A program made the position numbers and the translations under genes. The notes beneath the pieces were generated by a model, which worked only from the letters and a program-made list of their open reading frames with translations, was not told the origin of the DNA and searched no databases. Source: Larus michahellis (Eukaryota; Chordata; Aves; Charadriiformes; Laridae). Taken from it: DNA of 64,000 nt. The DNA is taken from the NCBI RefSeq assembly GCF_964199755.1, contig NC_133897.1, forward strand, positions 121,726,552 to 121,790,551. Reading direction: 5' to 3'. Positions 1 through 9,740 of this stretch are shown piece by piece (positions within the stretch are counted from its first letter, which is position 1; every line of letters begins with the position of its first letter).

Positions 1-297
1 CTTGTCTATCCAATTAGAATTCTCCTTTTATAATCTGTGTATGTGTTACTGTGTAACCATACACAGGAAATGTTATTTTTTTAAGTTAAAATAGTAAACC
101 AGCTTGCCTTCAGAAGAACTTTGTTAATACGTTTATTAACATTAGGAATGAAATACTGCTTTCATAAGCTCCAAGGAGAGCTCTTTTAACTTATTTCAGC
201 AATGTTTGTGTTTTGGAAAACATTAAGTTTTTTTATTTTAAGACAAAATTTTTTCATTTTTCAAATTAATTTAACTTGTCATGTTTTAAAATCTTAG
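1..297 (+). other. DSG2 intron (partial)
   Basis: AT-rich sequence upstream of the first visible DSG2 exon. No other feature is seen. Confidence 0.85.
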
Positions 298-525
298 ATT
301 TTCCTAAGAAAACGGTCACTGGCACAGTCGTTATTCAAGTTAAAGATGAGAATGATAACTGCCCAGTTATTGTGAACCCTGTGCAGACTGTGTGTTCAGA
401 TGCAAAATTAGTTGATATTACAGCCAATGATCTGGATGGTTACCCAAACAGTGATCCCTTCAGCTTTACTGTTATTGATGAGCCAGAAGGAACAGCGAAA
501 AAATGGATGATTGCATCCAGAAATG
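298..525 (+). CDS. DSG2: DSG2 exon: end of fourth cadherin repeat and start of membrane-proximal domain
   Basis: The exon opens after acceptor TTAG and ends at G before gtaag (phase 1 on both sides, 228 bp). It encodes VVIQVKDENDNCPVI, the calcium-binding linker between cadherin repeats, followed by the cysteine-bearing start of the last extracellular domain (VQTVCSDAKLVDITANDLDG). Confidence 0.93.
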
Positions 526-3500
526 GTAAGAAAATATGTTTTTAATTACTTTCAGTTCTTTGGAGTCCTAGTGCTGTAATTTGTTGATTTCAGTCAAACT
601 GACAGTTTGGCTGATCCAGACCAAAAAACTCATATATATGGAGTCAGGCATGAAGACACATCACTCACATTCTGCTCCCTTCTCTCTAATGGCTGTAAAA
701 GCATAGTCGTGTCTTCTGGAGCCTGTCGCTTTCCCTCAGTTGTACCATCTTTTCCTAGCTTGATGACCTGTATGTGGTGACCAGGATTCCATGGGTAATG
801 CTGGGATCAAGCCATTCTCATCTTCCCACAACAAGCATGCAGTAATGGAGGATGCTTTTTGTTAAAACTGAGCTTGGAGATGCGGTTGTGTTATTGGCTT
901 CAGTTGCTCTAATTTACAAATAAATAAATAAATAAATCTGTCTGCACAGCGGACCTTGAAGAGGGGAAATTCAGTGTAGCCTGTCTAAGATTGTCCGGCA
1001 CAGTAGGAACAAAAATAGGTCAGAAATCATAAATAATTTTAATGAGTATTTAAAAATGAGATGAGCATTATCTTCTTATGTTTCTGTTCATATAAGCTGG
1101 GGAAGTGCTTGAAGGAAATGCTTCTGGTAGAGGCATTAGATTGAAGGTAGATCTGGTAGATTGAAGGCACCAGTAAACACTTTTTTTCTTCTCAGACAAA
1201 ATATTCTGTCCTCCGTCATCCTGCAGCAAAGCGTTCAGCAGAGTCTTCCTAATGGCCAGGATTAGGACCAAGAAGGAATCTTCTTAGTTTTCCTTGCCCT
1301 GCTTGCAGCTAGACTAGCAGTAATTGTAGAGATCACAGCTTTTCCAAATAGGGTGGCCTTCCCCAGCTGGAAATGTCATCTGAGCATCTCTTGCCTAGCT
1401 TTGTCCTTGACATGACATGGCCACAGGAGCAGGTGGTATGTTGGCTCCTCAGTCTCTGCCTGTGGTCTACAACAGATTAATCTCCTAAAGACTGAAGATG
1501 GTGAATTTGGCCTTTGGCTATCTGGATGACATGAAGGTTAATGTTATATAGGTGATTGGGCTGTCTTCCATGATAAGTCTCTGCTGGTGTGAAACTCTTC
1601 ATGGTTATCTGAGGCTGCAAGTGAGCATGGCTGCTTTGTTACCAGCATGAATTAATTGATAAAAGTAATGCTGCAGCAGCAGGTAATTAAACTTAATTCC
1701 ATTGCATTGGCTGGATTTAACTGGAGGGGGCTTGTTGGGAGCCTGTGAAGTTTTAATTTCCCTTAGTTTACAGGAGTCAACTTTATCTCCACTCATTTCA
1801 TGTTTGTCTCTTCTTTTTCTTTAACCTCCCGCTTCTGCCTCAGGCACCAGTGTACAGCTGGTACCACAAAACCTGAAGCTGGGCAGAACTGAAGTTCCCA
1901 TCCTAATAAAGGATTACCAAGGGTTCAGCTGTGCTCAGCCACAGTCTCTGCAACTGACTGTTTGTAAGTGTGCGGATGACGGTGTATGCAGAGAGAAAAT
2001 TACCGGCGCTAACTCAGTGGGTCTGGGACCAGGAGCAGTTGCACTGATCATCTTGGCATTTTTACTTTTGCTGCGTAAGTAATTGTTTCATATTATCTCA
2101 GAAGCACAGTAACTATGGTCTGCAAGGCATCAGGAAAGAAACAGTCCGGTTCCCAGGTTTTATCATCCTGATATATTCTGTGTAAACTCGTGGTCTGTGT
2201 GAAGTCATGGCAGATCCCCAACTAGTTTTGGTAACATTAGCATTTCACCCTCAAAGGATTTCAAGCTGTGCATTTTAAAATTAATACGCACAACTTTAAT
2301 ATTTGTTTATGGCGCTGTAAATAACAGGTGGGGAAGTGGTAAGGAATCCTTTCGGTCCTTCCCACGCCTCCCCATGTGAACCCTAACTCCTCCCACTCAA
2401 ACCGCAGCACGGTCTCCACGCTCTTCTCCCTCACTGCAGACCCAGGTCTTGGTGCCTTGCTCTGAGCAGCACATGACGTTGTTCTTTGGTAAGACAAAAT
2501 AGAAACTTGAAAATAAGAGAAGAATGGTTGTAGTCAGGGCATGGCCATGTGTGCCAGTGCTGCATTTAAATAGCAATAGTTTATTGCTTGTACTAGTAGC
2601 AGTCTAGCTACAAAGTTCATGCCACGTGAATACACTCTGTTCCTGAAACTGTATTGTTTTGAGTTCCCCAGGCAACGCTCTAGACATGTCACAGGAGTGG
2701 TGAGGTGGAATTTACATGATGCCATGTCGTTACCTAGTAGTAAAAGAACAGGAAGGGTTGGAAATGCTGAGGTGGTATGGTGATATTTAGGGCTTGGTTT
2801 TGATATATGAGATCTTTGATAGAAGTGTACCTATATATGTGGTATATGCATGGTCATCTGCAGGATTGAGGCCCTGACAGGTTAATTGTCAGTTCACTGT
2901 CTAGGAAACCATCCTGGCCTATGTTTCTAGGAAATACCTTGAATATTTGGGAGTGTATTCAGTCTTTATCAACTCTTATGCTGATCACTAGGTCACTAAA
3001 GATACATTTCGATATGAGAGCTGACCACACTTGGATACTGGCTGTTAGCATGCTTTGACACTAATCATCATATAGTTAATGGCAAACTTATACTTCCCTG
3101 TAGTTCTTCCGCTGTTACTGCTGCTGTGTCCCTGCGGCTCAGGAGCGAAGGGATTTGCTGCGATACCAGACTACAGCGAAGCGATGTTGCGTCAGTGGAA
3201 CAGCGAAGGGGCAGCTCCCGAGGAGAAGGCATGTATCCCTAATAGCATTCACTTTTCCTTTCTATCCAAGTGTTCAGTTGGGCACTTGGCATCTGTTCCA
3301 CATTACGGCTGGTGTTTCAGGGCTGTGAAACAACACACAAACATTAATTAAAATTAACCCTGTGAGGCTCAGTGAAGGATTAATGGAAGGTGAATTCCAC
3401 CTGCAGCTCTAGAAACACCAGCCATCATGTTTTAAGTCCCAAAGTAAGGGGAAGAAATCAAGCAAATGTTGATGCTATCTGAGTAGGAGATAGGAGTGTG

Positions 3501-6500
3501 GGGAAAGCATTGATGCTGTAAAGAGTGAAGCATTTGCAAGCCTGGAATGTTCTGTGCCCCTTTGGGAGCATGGTAAAGCAGCAACATAATAGATTATAAA
3601 GTTTAGCTTCTAGTTTAAAGTTTTAGGTTGCATTTTAAATTACTTCCCTGTGTGTTTGCTGCCTGAAAGTAAATTCTTTTTTTTTCTTTTTTTTTTTTTT
3701 AAAGCAGAAAAAATTGCAAATCTGTAGGGGAAACAGTGAATGTGAAGACAAGTTTGCCTTTTCTTGTTATGCTACAAAACCCAGGGTTTTGGTTTTTTTT
3801 TTTTTTTTTTAAAAAAAAAAGGGCATCACACTGGCATGCTTTTGCATAATAACAAGGAAACGGAAGTAAGGTAAAAGACTTTGATATAGGGCCAATGCTT
3901 ACACCAAATTCTTGATAAAAGACAATTAACAGGGAAGCCAGACTGTTAGAAAAGAAGAAAGGGCCAGGCAGCACCATAGAAGCAGCAGGCAGTGCACACT
4001 CGCCAACTTTGTGTCTGGGGAAAGCTGGACAGAGTCTGTCTTGGAATAGCTGAGCTCCCTGGAGTTTTGCAAGCCCTTTTTTTTGGTAGTGGTTTGGGGT
4101 TTTTTTGGTGGTGTTTTTTTTTTTTTTCCCCCTGCTTTGTCCCAACCCGTTCAGCTTCAAGAAAACAATGATCTATAGAAACATTTCCATGATCCTCCTT
4201 GGGAACACAGTTGTGGAAGCTGCACCCTGTTTCAGGAGGCTGTTTGCAGCAACATGTATTAAGTGCGAATTCAAACAAGTCATAAGACAGCACACTCCCA
4301 GGTCCCACCCAGCCCCGCTGCTGGTTTGGTGAGTTCAGTGTGCTAGACAGCGCAGCTTTCATGTCACATCGTAATTTGTGTTATTCATGTAGCCGGTGCT
4401 AAGCCTCATCCCATCCACTGCATTGGGGAACTTGAGAGGAGCAACCAGTGGAGCAGGAGCAGCAGCAGCAGGAGCGGCAACAGCAGCAGCAGCAGCAGCA
4501 GGAATGAGTGGAGAGGAAACTGCGGCAGGAGGAGGCAGCTTGGCCTCTCACGTAGGAGAGCATCGCAACACGATTAGCAGGGAAAGGTGGGAAGAGCAAA
4601 GACATCTCCTTTCTGGTGCTGAATATGGAGCCATGGCAGCTGGAGTGGCTGGAGGCATGGCGGGTGTAGAAGGCAAGACAGTGGTGGCTGGAGGAGGAGT
4701 CGCGGTGGGAGCAGCAGGAGCCATGAATGAAGAGTTTTTAAGAGACTACTTCAATGATGTAAGCATATGACCCGCGAATAACAGTATTTTGATATTTACA
4801 CTTAGCGTTGTGAAATGCTATTCATGTTACTACAAACACAGATGGGCAGATGCGTATATATGAGCAGTCCTGATACAATGGCCAGTGTTGTGTGCATGTG
4901 GAGTTGAGGGCATTAAGGATTTTTGGATTAGGCTCATGTGTAGGACTTAGAGCATCACAATGCTCAGTCTTGTACCACTGGGTGCTTACAAGGTCTCCCA
5001 CAATGAGACCCTTCTCTCGAAGGAGGTACTTGGGAATGGGATCCAGAATATTCAGCAATGACCAGGGAGCCACTTGCCCAGGAAGGAGCCATGAGAAAGA
5101 CTGCGTGATATAAATCTCAGGGATTTAAGCACATTAAACTGGCCTGAAGGGAGGTACCTATGACTCATCATGAGTCACAGCTACAGACTTTGTGATGGAG
5201 CAGGTTTGTGAAAGATAAGCCATAGATGTCAAACGGTAGAGGGTGGGTCTGCATTTTCAAAGTAGCTGATGAAATAAGCGGTGCTGGACTTGTCTCTTCG
5301 CCCAATAGCCTGGGTAAAGAGCTGCTTATCAGAAGTGTGAGGCACATGTTGCAATCCCCTTTCTGATTTTTTTTTTTTTTTTTTTGCTGACCTAACCATT
5401 GACTAATAAGCTATTCCTACCCATTGCAGCTATTCCTCTTTGCATAATGCACATCATTAGTCTGTATGCTGGTGAGCTCCTTATAGCGGAATTTTCACTT
5501 CCATATGGCAGAGAGTTACGGATTGTCCATTACCCGTACAAATAAAACATCTTCACGCCCTACAGCTGGCAGATGATGGGGTTCTGCAGGGGAGTAGCTG
5601 TACAGCTTTGAATCACCACCGCAGGCCAGGGAAGGATTTGAGCTTAAGACACTTGTATGTCTCCTGAGTACTTTAACTACTGCTCTTCTGTGTGAACAGA
5701 TGTAACAGTAGCAATTCTACTGTCCTTCTGCTCTTTGCGCTTCCTAATATTAAAGACATACTTTAAGCATAGCTGCCTGCTGAAGTCCTGCAGGAGGGCT
5801 TTGTAAAGTCATACTAGAGTAACCTTTGCAACTTCTGAGAGGCCAGACTATCTCAGATTATAGGAAGGGAAAACAAACAAACAAACAAAAAAACCCAACA
5901 CAGACAAGTAACCAAACAACATAGTTTCAGATGTGTGCTAATTTTTGTAGAAGCATTTCAGGTAATGTGCCTACTTCCAGGATCAAATGCAGATAAACAT
6001 ACAGAGTCAATTTGGGTCTGGATATATACCACACTACACAGCTGCCTGAGCTAATAAGCGCTCCAGAACTTCAAATGTGGCAGAAAAGTGGTTCTGAGCA
6101 CAAGCCATCAACCGTATTGGGTAAAGCTGGTTCAGCAGGCCCAGAGGATTCGTCTGTCTTCACTGCTGGAACTGGAGCTGGTACAAGCATGTACACAGAT
6201 ACTTGTGCTGGCACTGGCAGCAACTCCATTGCAGGTGCTGCTTTCAAACTGAGCTGGTCCCGGAAGCACAGTAGTCAGATGCCGTGAGCCCTCCTTGTTG
6301 CAAAGCGGCCTGCATACAGCCTAAAAATTTATATACTGGACTATGTTCCCATACTTATCAAGCCGTTTAACTTGGTGATTTGTTTGCTGTTGGGCTCCTT
6401 GGGTGTGATCCTGCAGGTTATGCTAGTGAAAAGGGCTGCGGCAGGTGATGACATGTCAGCATGTACTCATTAAACGTATGTTTAAATGTTAGGGTACTCT

Positions 6501-7929
6501 CGGGCATGGTTTTGGCACTCTCCCACAAATGCCTAGTTACAGTTGAAGGCCATTCAGTTGAACCCCAAAATAAAAGCAATCTGATTGTAAGGATGAAGCA
6601 GTATCACAAATGGCACAGTTCCTGGTAGGAGTAGTAGCAGGGGGTGATAGTAGTCAGCGTTTTCAATTTAATTTCATGTTTTTCTTCTCATCAAGTGTGC
6701 TGTCGAGTTCAGACTAAATTCAAAAAAGCAAAAAGCACTTTTAGGTACTGCCCTTGGTTAGTTGATGGTTTCTGTGGGTTCAGTTAAGGTTTTTTTTTTT
6801 TTTTCATTTTGACCTTTTTGACCAAGTGTTCCTTATTTTCAGATTCATTAAGTTTAGAGCTGACATTAATGAAATGTTGCTTGCTTTTTTTGTTTTCTGT
6901 CTGTAGAAAGCTGTCTCTTTTGCGGGTGAAGATGAAGCCCAAGCTGCAAACGACTGTCTCCTGGTTTATTCCCAGGGAGAGTCAGGCTCTCCCCACGGCT
7001 CCATCGGCTGCTGCAGCTTTATTGAGGGTGATCTTGACGACCACTTTCTTGATGATTTAGGAGACAAATTTAAGACTCTAGCAGAAATATGCATAGGGAG
7101 ACACATCAGCATGAAAGACAGTAGCTCCAGAAATGAATTGGGTTTTGGTCTTAATGAAGCAAAGTCGCGGTTCTTAGATGAGCAAAATGTTTCCAGCTCG
7201 GAACAAGCCTTTGCCTCGGGCAGCTGCTTCCAGCCCACCTCAACGGTGCACGTGGGTGGTGGCGCAGGAGAAGCCACTATGTCCAAGGAGGTGATCACGG
7301 AAACAACCTTTGCATCCCACTCTGGGCAGCGTGACACCCAGCACCTTCCCACAGCCCGTGCAGAGACTAATTTCACCATGACAGAAACATCTTACTCAGC
7401 GGGGGCTCCTGCCTGCTCGACAGCTGTCTTTCTAGACCCCCAGTTTAAGGAGAACATAGTGGTGACAGAGAGAGTGCTGGCACCTGCGTCAAGCTTGCAG
7501 GGGATGGTGGAAGTCCCCGATTTGCCACACAGAAGTAACGTGGTGGTTACGGAGAGGATGGTGAAGTCGGAGGGCACTGGAGCAGGAGCCCTGATGGTTC
7601 AGGATCTCCCCGACTCCCAGTACGTCGTGGTGAGGGAGCGGGAGAGAGTGCTTGTGCCTGCTGCAGAGCAGGGCTCTCTCAGCTCCCCCACTTTGGCAGA
7701 GGGGCACAACATGGTGGTGAACGAAAGGGTGGTGACAGCCTCGGGGATGCAGAGCAGAGCCGAACAGGCAGCGAGTGCCGGCTCGAGAAGGCAAGAGCAT
7801 GTGTTGATCGCAGACTCCGTGCTTAACCAGGCAGGCTCCATCTTAGAGGGGCCGCCTCCTGCCAGCACCACACTGAGCAAGTCTTCCAGGGTCACCAAGT
7901 ACAGCACGGTGCAGTACACTTGCTCATAG
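298..7929 (+). CDS. DSG2: Desmoglein-2, C-terminal half (5 coding exons; gene starts before the window)
   Basis: Desmosomal cadherin that joins neighbouring epithelial and heart cells and anchors plakoglobin and plakophilin inside the cell. Spliced coding exons are 298-525, 1844-2074, 3104-3228, 4393-4758 and 6907-7929; they join in frame (phases 1, 1, 0, 0) to give 656 residues and a TAG stop. In order they encode the end of a cadherin repeat with the calcium linker DENDN, the membrane-proximal extracellular domain, one transmembrane helix, a juxtamembrane segment, the catenin-binding segment (SIGCCSFIEGDLDD, then FLDDLG and KFKTLAEICIG) and repeat-unit motifs (VVVTER type). The tail RVTKYSTVQYTCS closely resembles the mammalian DSG2 end, which separates it from DSG1, DSG3 and DSG4. 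Position next to TTR agrees with amniote synteny. The N-terminal signal, prodomain and first cadherin repeats lie outside the window. Confidence 0.95.
526..1843 (+). other. DSG2 intron
   Basis: GT-AG intron between two cadherin exons. It contains an (AAAT)5 microsatellite at 918-937 and nothing else I recognise. Confidence 0.88.
918..937. repeat. (AAAT)5 microsatellite
   Basis: Five perfect AAAT units inside a DSG2 intron. Confidence 0.95.
1844..2074 (+). CDS. DSG2: DSG2 exon: end of ectodomain and first part of transmembrane helix
   Basis: Acceptor TTCTGCCTCAG follows a good pyrimidine tract and the donor is gtaagt. The 231 bp encode the rest of the extracellular anchor domain with a cysteine cluster (CKCADDGVC) and then the hydrophobic stretch GPGAVALIILAFLLLL, which is completed in the next exon. 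No listed open frame of useful length covers this exon; it was found by reading on from the previous one in phase. Confidence 0.9.
2075..3103 (+). other. DSG2 intron splitting the transmembrane helix
   Basis: GT-AG intron (gtaagt to cctgtag) that splits a leucine codon in phase 1. No further feature is recognised. Confidence 0.87.
3104..3228 (+). CDS. DSG2: DSG2 exon: end of transmembrane helix and juxtamembrane segment
   Basis: It starts after CCTGTAG and encodes LLPLLLLLCPCGSGAKGF followed by a WNSEGAAPEEK segment, matching the human DSG2 pattern of a cysteine-rich helix end and WNNEGAPPEDK. The exon must end after AAG at 3228 to keep frame with the next exon, but the intron then begins GC (gcatgt), a non-canonical donor. 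The GT three bases further on would shift the frame. Confidence 0.88.
3229..4392 (+). other. DSG2 intron with GC-AG borders
   Basis: The reading frame on both sides forces the donor to be AAG|gcatgt and the acceptor atgtag. Inside are several T tracts and a T18A10 block at 3793-3820. Confidence 0.8.
3793..3820. repeat. T18A10 homopolymer junction
   Basis: Eighteen T followed directly by ten A inside a DSG2 intron. It can fold on itself and is a likely site of length error in sequencing or assembly. Confidence 0.9.
4393..4758 (+). CDS. DSG2: DSG2 exon: intracellular anchor with an alanine/glycine tract
   Basis: This 366 bp exon, phase 0 at both ends, follows ATGTAG and ends at GAT before gtaagc. 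It carries the conserved RWEEQRHLLSGAEYG and MNEEFLRDYFND blocks of DSG2. Between them and the exon start is a tract of (GCA)n codons encoding runs of four and six alanines broken by glycine and threonine, which the human protein does not have. The antisense frame over this tract, full of cysteines, is a shadow. Confidence 0.92.
4453..4503 (+). repeat. Coding GCA (CAG) trinucleotide repeat in DSG2
   Basis: The repeat is read as GCA codons with interspersed GGA, GCG and ACA, ending in six uninterrupted GCA codons. It encodes an alanine tract in the cytoplasmic domain and could vary in length between individuals. Confidence 0.9.
4759..6906 (+). other. Last DSG2 intron
   Basis: GT-AG intron of 2.1 kb. 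It contains a long T run near 5368-5385, an AAAC-rich stretch near 5873-5900 and a symmetrical pair of AP-1-type motifs at 5161-5177. A 91-codon open frame at 6012-6287 has no family resemblance and no flanking splice support that I can see. Confidence 0.85.
5161..5177. promoter_or_regulatory. Palindromic double AP-1-like site in DSG2 intron
   Basis: TGACTCATCATGAGTCA is an inverted repeat with 8-base arms and a one-base centre; each arm contains the AP-1 consensus TGACTCA/TGAGTCA. Enhancer activity is inference. Confidence 0.45.
6907..7929 (+). CDS. DSG2: DSG2 last coding exon: catenin-binding segment and repeat-unit domain
   Basis: The exon begins after TCTGTAG with KAVSFAGEDEAQAANDCLLV, in phase with the preceding exon. 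It holds the plakoglobin-binding intracellular segment (CCSFIEGDLDDHFLDDLG, KFKTLAEICIG) and about four repeat-unit copies built round VVVTER (NIVVTERVLAPASS, NVVVTERMV, YVVVRERERVLVPA, NMVVNERVV). It ends RVTKYSTVQYTCS then TAG. The 340 residues are close in length and layout to the human exon. Confidence 0.94.
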   Translation, partial: KAVSFAGEDEAQAANDCLLVYSQGESGSPHGSIGCCSFIEGDLDDHFLDDLGDKFKTLAEICIGRHISMKDSSSRNELGFGLNEAKSRFLDEQNVSSSEQAFASGSCFQPTSTVHVGGGAGEATMSKEVITETTFASHSGQRDTQHLPTARAETNFTMTETSYSAGAPACSTAVFLDPQFKENIVVTERVLAPASSLQGMVEVPDLPHRSNVVVTERMVKSEGTGAGALMVQDLPDSQYVVVRERERVLVPAAEQGSLSSPTLAEGHNMVVNERVVTASGMQSRAEQAASAGSRRQEHVLIADSVLNQAGSILEGPPPASTTLSKSSRVTKYSTVQYTCS

Positions 7930-9740
7930 CCTGGCTCCTTGCAGGGGTGACTGTGTCTGGCACCCTTGCGTCTGCATGTGTCTCGCCTCGGGCTTGTTCT
8001 TGAGACATGAACTTGCTGGAGCTTTCAGAATGACATGGACTCGCTTGTGGTAGTTTTTATAAATATGTATTGTGACCACGGAGTGAGTAAGGAAGTCTGC
8101 TGCAGTTCTTACATAACATTGGCAGCGATGCTTTTGAAGTGGAAAGCTGGGGGGAAATACATTCATTTTTGTTCCTTGTTTGCTGTTTTTGTAATTGCTT
8201 TTTATTATTCAGTTAGTGTAATAATACCACATAAGCACAGCTGCATAATTATGGGAAAGCAGAAAAAAAAATATTAAAATGTAGTGATGGATAGTAGCAT
8301 ACAAAGCACAAGTTCAGTTTTCTGAAGAGCTGCTCAGTGTGTCTGCTGAAGTCCCCCATAAGGGGCATCAGTTTCTCATGGCATGTTTGCCGTCTATTAT
8401 TTGTGGGCCAGGGCAACTCCTCTGAGCTGCAGATCTCTGCACCTTGGTGAATTGATAAGAAATCTCCTGTCTGAGAAGCCCAAGCCACCAGAGCCAGTAC
8501 ATCCTCAGGGCAGCAGTGTGTTGATCTCCTGGAGGGATGTCACAATTTCGGGTTATCAGTGTTTGTACCTTAAGCAATCGATACTTGCACGTTAGCACAG
8601 GGGTTAAAGAGAGCAAGCAGCAAAAAAGCTGAGGACCGCAATTTTGTTTGGTACCTTGATGTAACAATTCCATTACTTGGTGTGGGTCTAGGCTGACATG
8701 ACCAAGTAAGCATTTGCATCATATAGATTTTTCACTGGCTCCTCATTGGTCCTTTAATAATGTATGAGAAACAGGCGAAACTCACCTTAGCTGTAGAGCC
8801 AGAGATTCAGTCAGTGGCTTTGCTAGCGAGGTTTATGGCCCTTAGACATTTGTAGGATCTGATTTACAAGTGCAGTTAACTAAGTGATTTCAGTTGTGTC
8901 TGTGAACTCACAGATACAAGCACAGAAAAGCAGCCTGGGGTGTGTGTGAGGTTCTGCAGGCTGCAGTACCAGAGCCTGGGTGGGCTGTGTGCTGCCCTAT
9001 AATGGCAGCTTTCCTTAGCTCTTAACAAGACAAGAGAAAGCTACCTGTACTTGAGCAACACTTAAAATTACTTTTCTTTCCATGAAATTTATGTGGTAAT
9101 AGCAGAAGACAGTACTGCACTGTTTGGCACCATGTAGATACGCATATGTAAATATTTATTTGTATGCAGTTTGAAATATTTTAAAGTTAATTTTATAGAG
9201 TAAAAACTGCCATGCACTCCTCTTTTTTTTTCAGGGTAGAAGGACGTATTTTAGACGAGGTATCGGTACTGTATTTTTTAGCAAGCTGGTTATAAGTGAA
9301 TGCAAAGCCAATGCACCTGCAGAGCTTTCTGGTTGTCTCCATCTCTCTTGGAGTTTTCCTGCAGCTGCAATGTTACATTTTTCCACTGATACGTTTTGCC
9401 TTTGACTAGACATGTTTTCAGTGTATTTGATTTGAGTCATAAGGATGTAAAAGTTGATTCAAAAACATAAAGAAAAAGTAGGTGCTATGGCTATGCTCAG
9501 TAGGGTGCATCTTGACAGATGGGTCCTTACATTGAGTGGAGGAGTACTACCAAGCAAATCAAACTACTCACTTGCTTGGACCTGTTGGTTATTTCTCTCT
9601 TAAACTTCATTTTTAAAGTACATGTATTTACTTTTAAGCAAGCATGCAGTAAGAGGGAGTGAACTTATTTCTGACCTTTTAATGGAGTATTTCTGTTGTT
9701 TTATGCAATCTTAAAATAAAGAACTCTACTCTTTTTTGGG
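7930..9740 (+). other. DSG2: DSG2 3' UTR (estimated extent)
   Basis: Non-coding sequence following the DSG2 stop. AT content rises toward 9.7 kb, where AATAAA occurs at 9715-9720. An earlier weak signal (ATTAAA near 8273) could end a shorter transcript. Without cDNA the end is a guess. Confidence 0.55.
9715..9720 (+). promoter_or_regulatory. Candidate DSG2 poly(A) signal
   Basis: Canonical AATAAA about 1.8 kb after the stop codon, followed by a T-rich stretch. Confidence 0.5.

Noticed and set aside
4399-4605. Cysteine-rich reverse-strand peptide
   Set aside because: It is the antisense reading of the DSG2 GCA repeat.
7489-7919. Reverse-strand frames over the DSG2 last exon
   Set aside because: They are shadows of the GC-rich coding exon.
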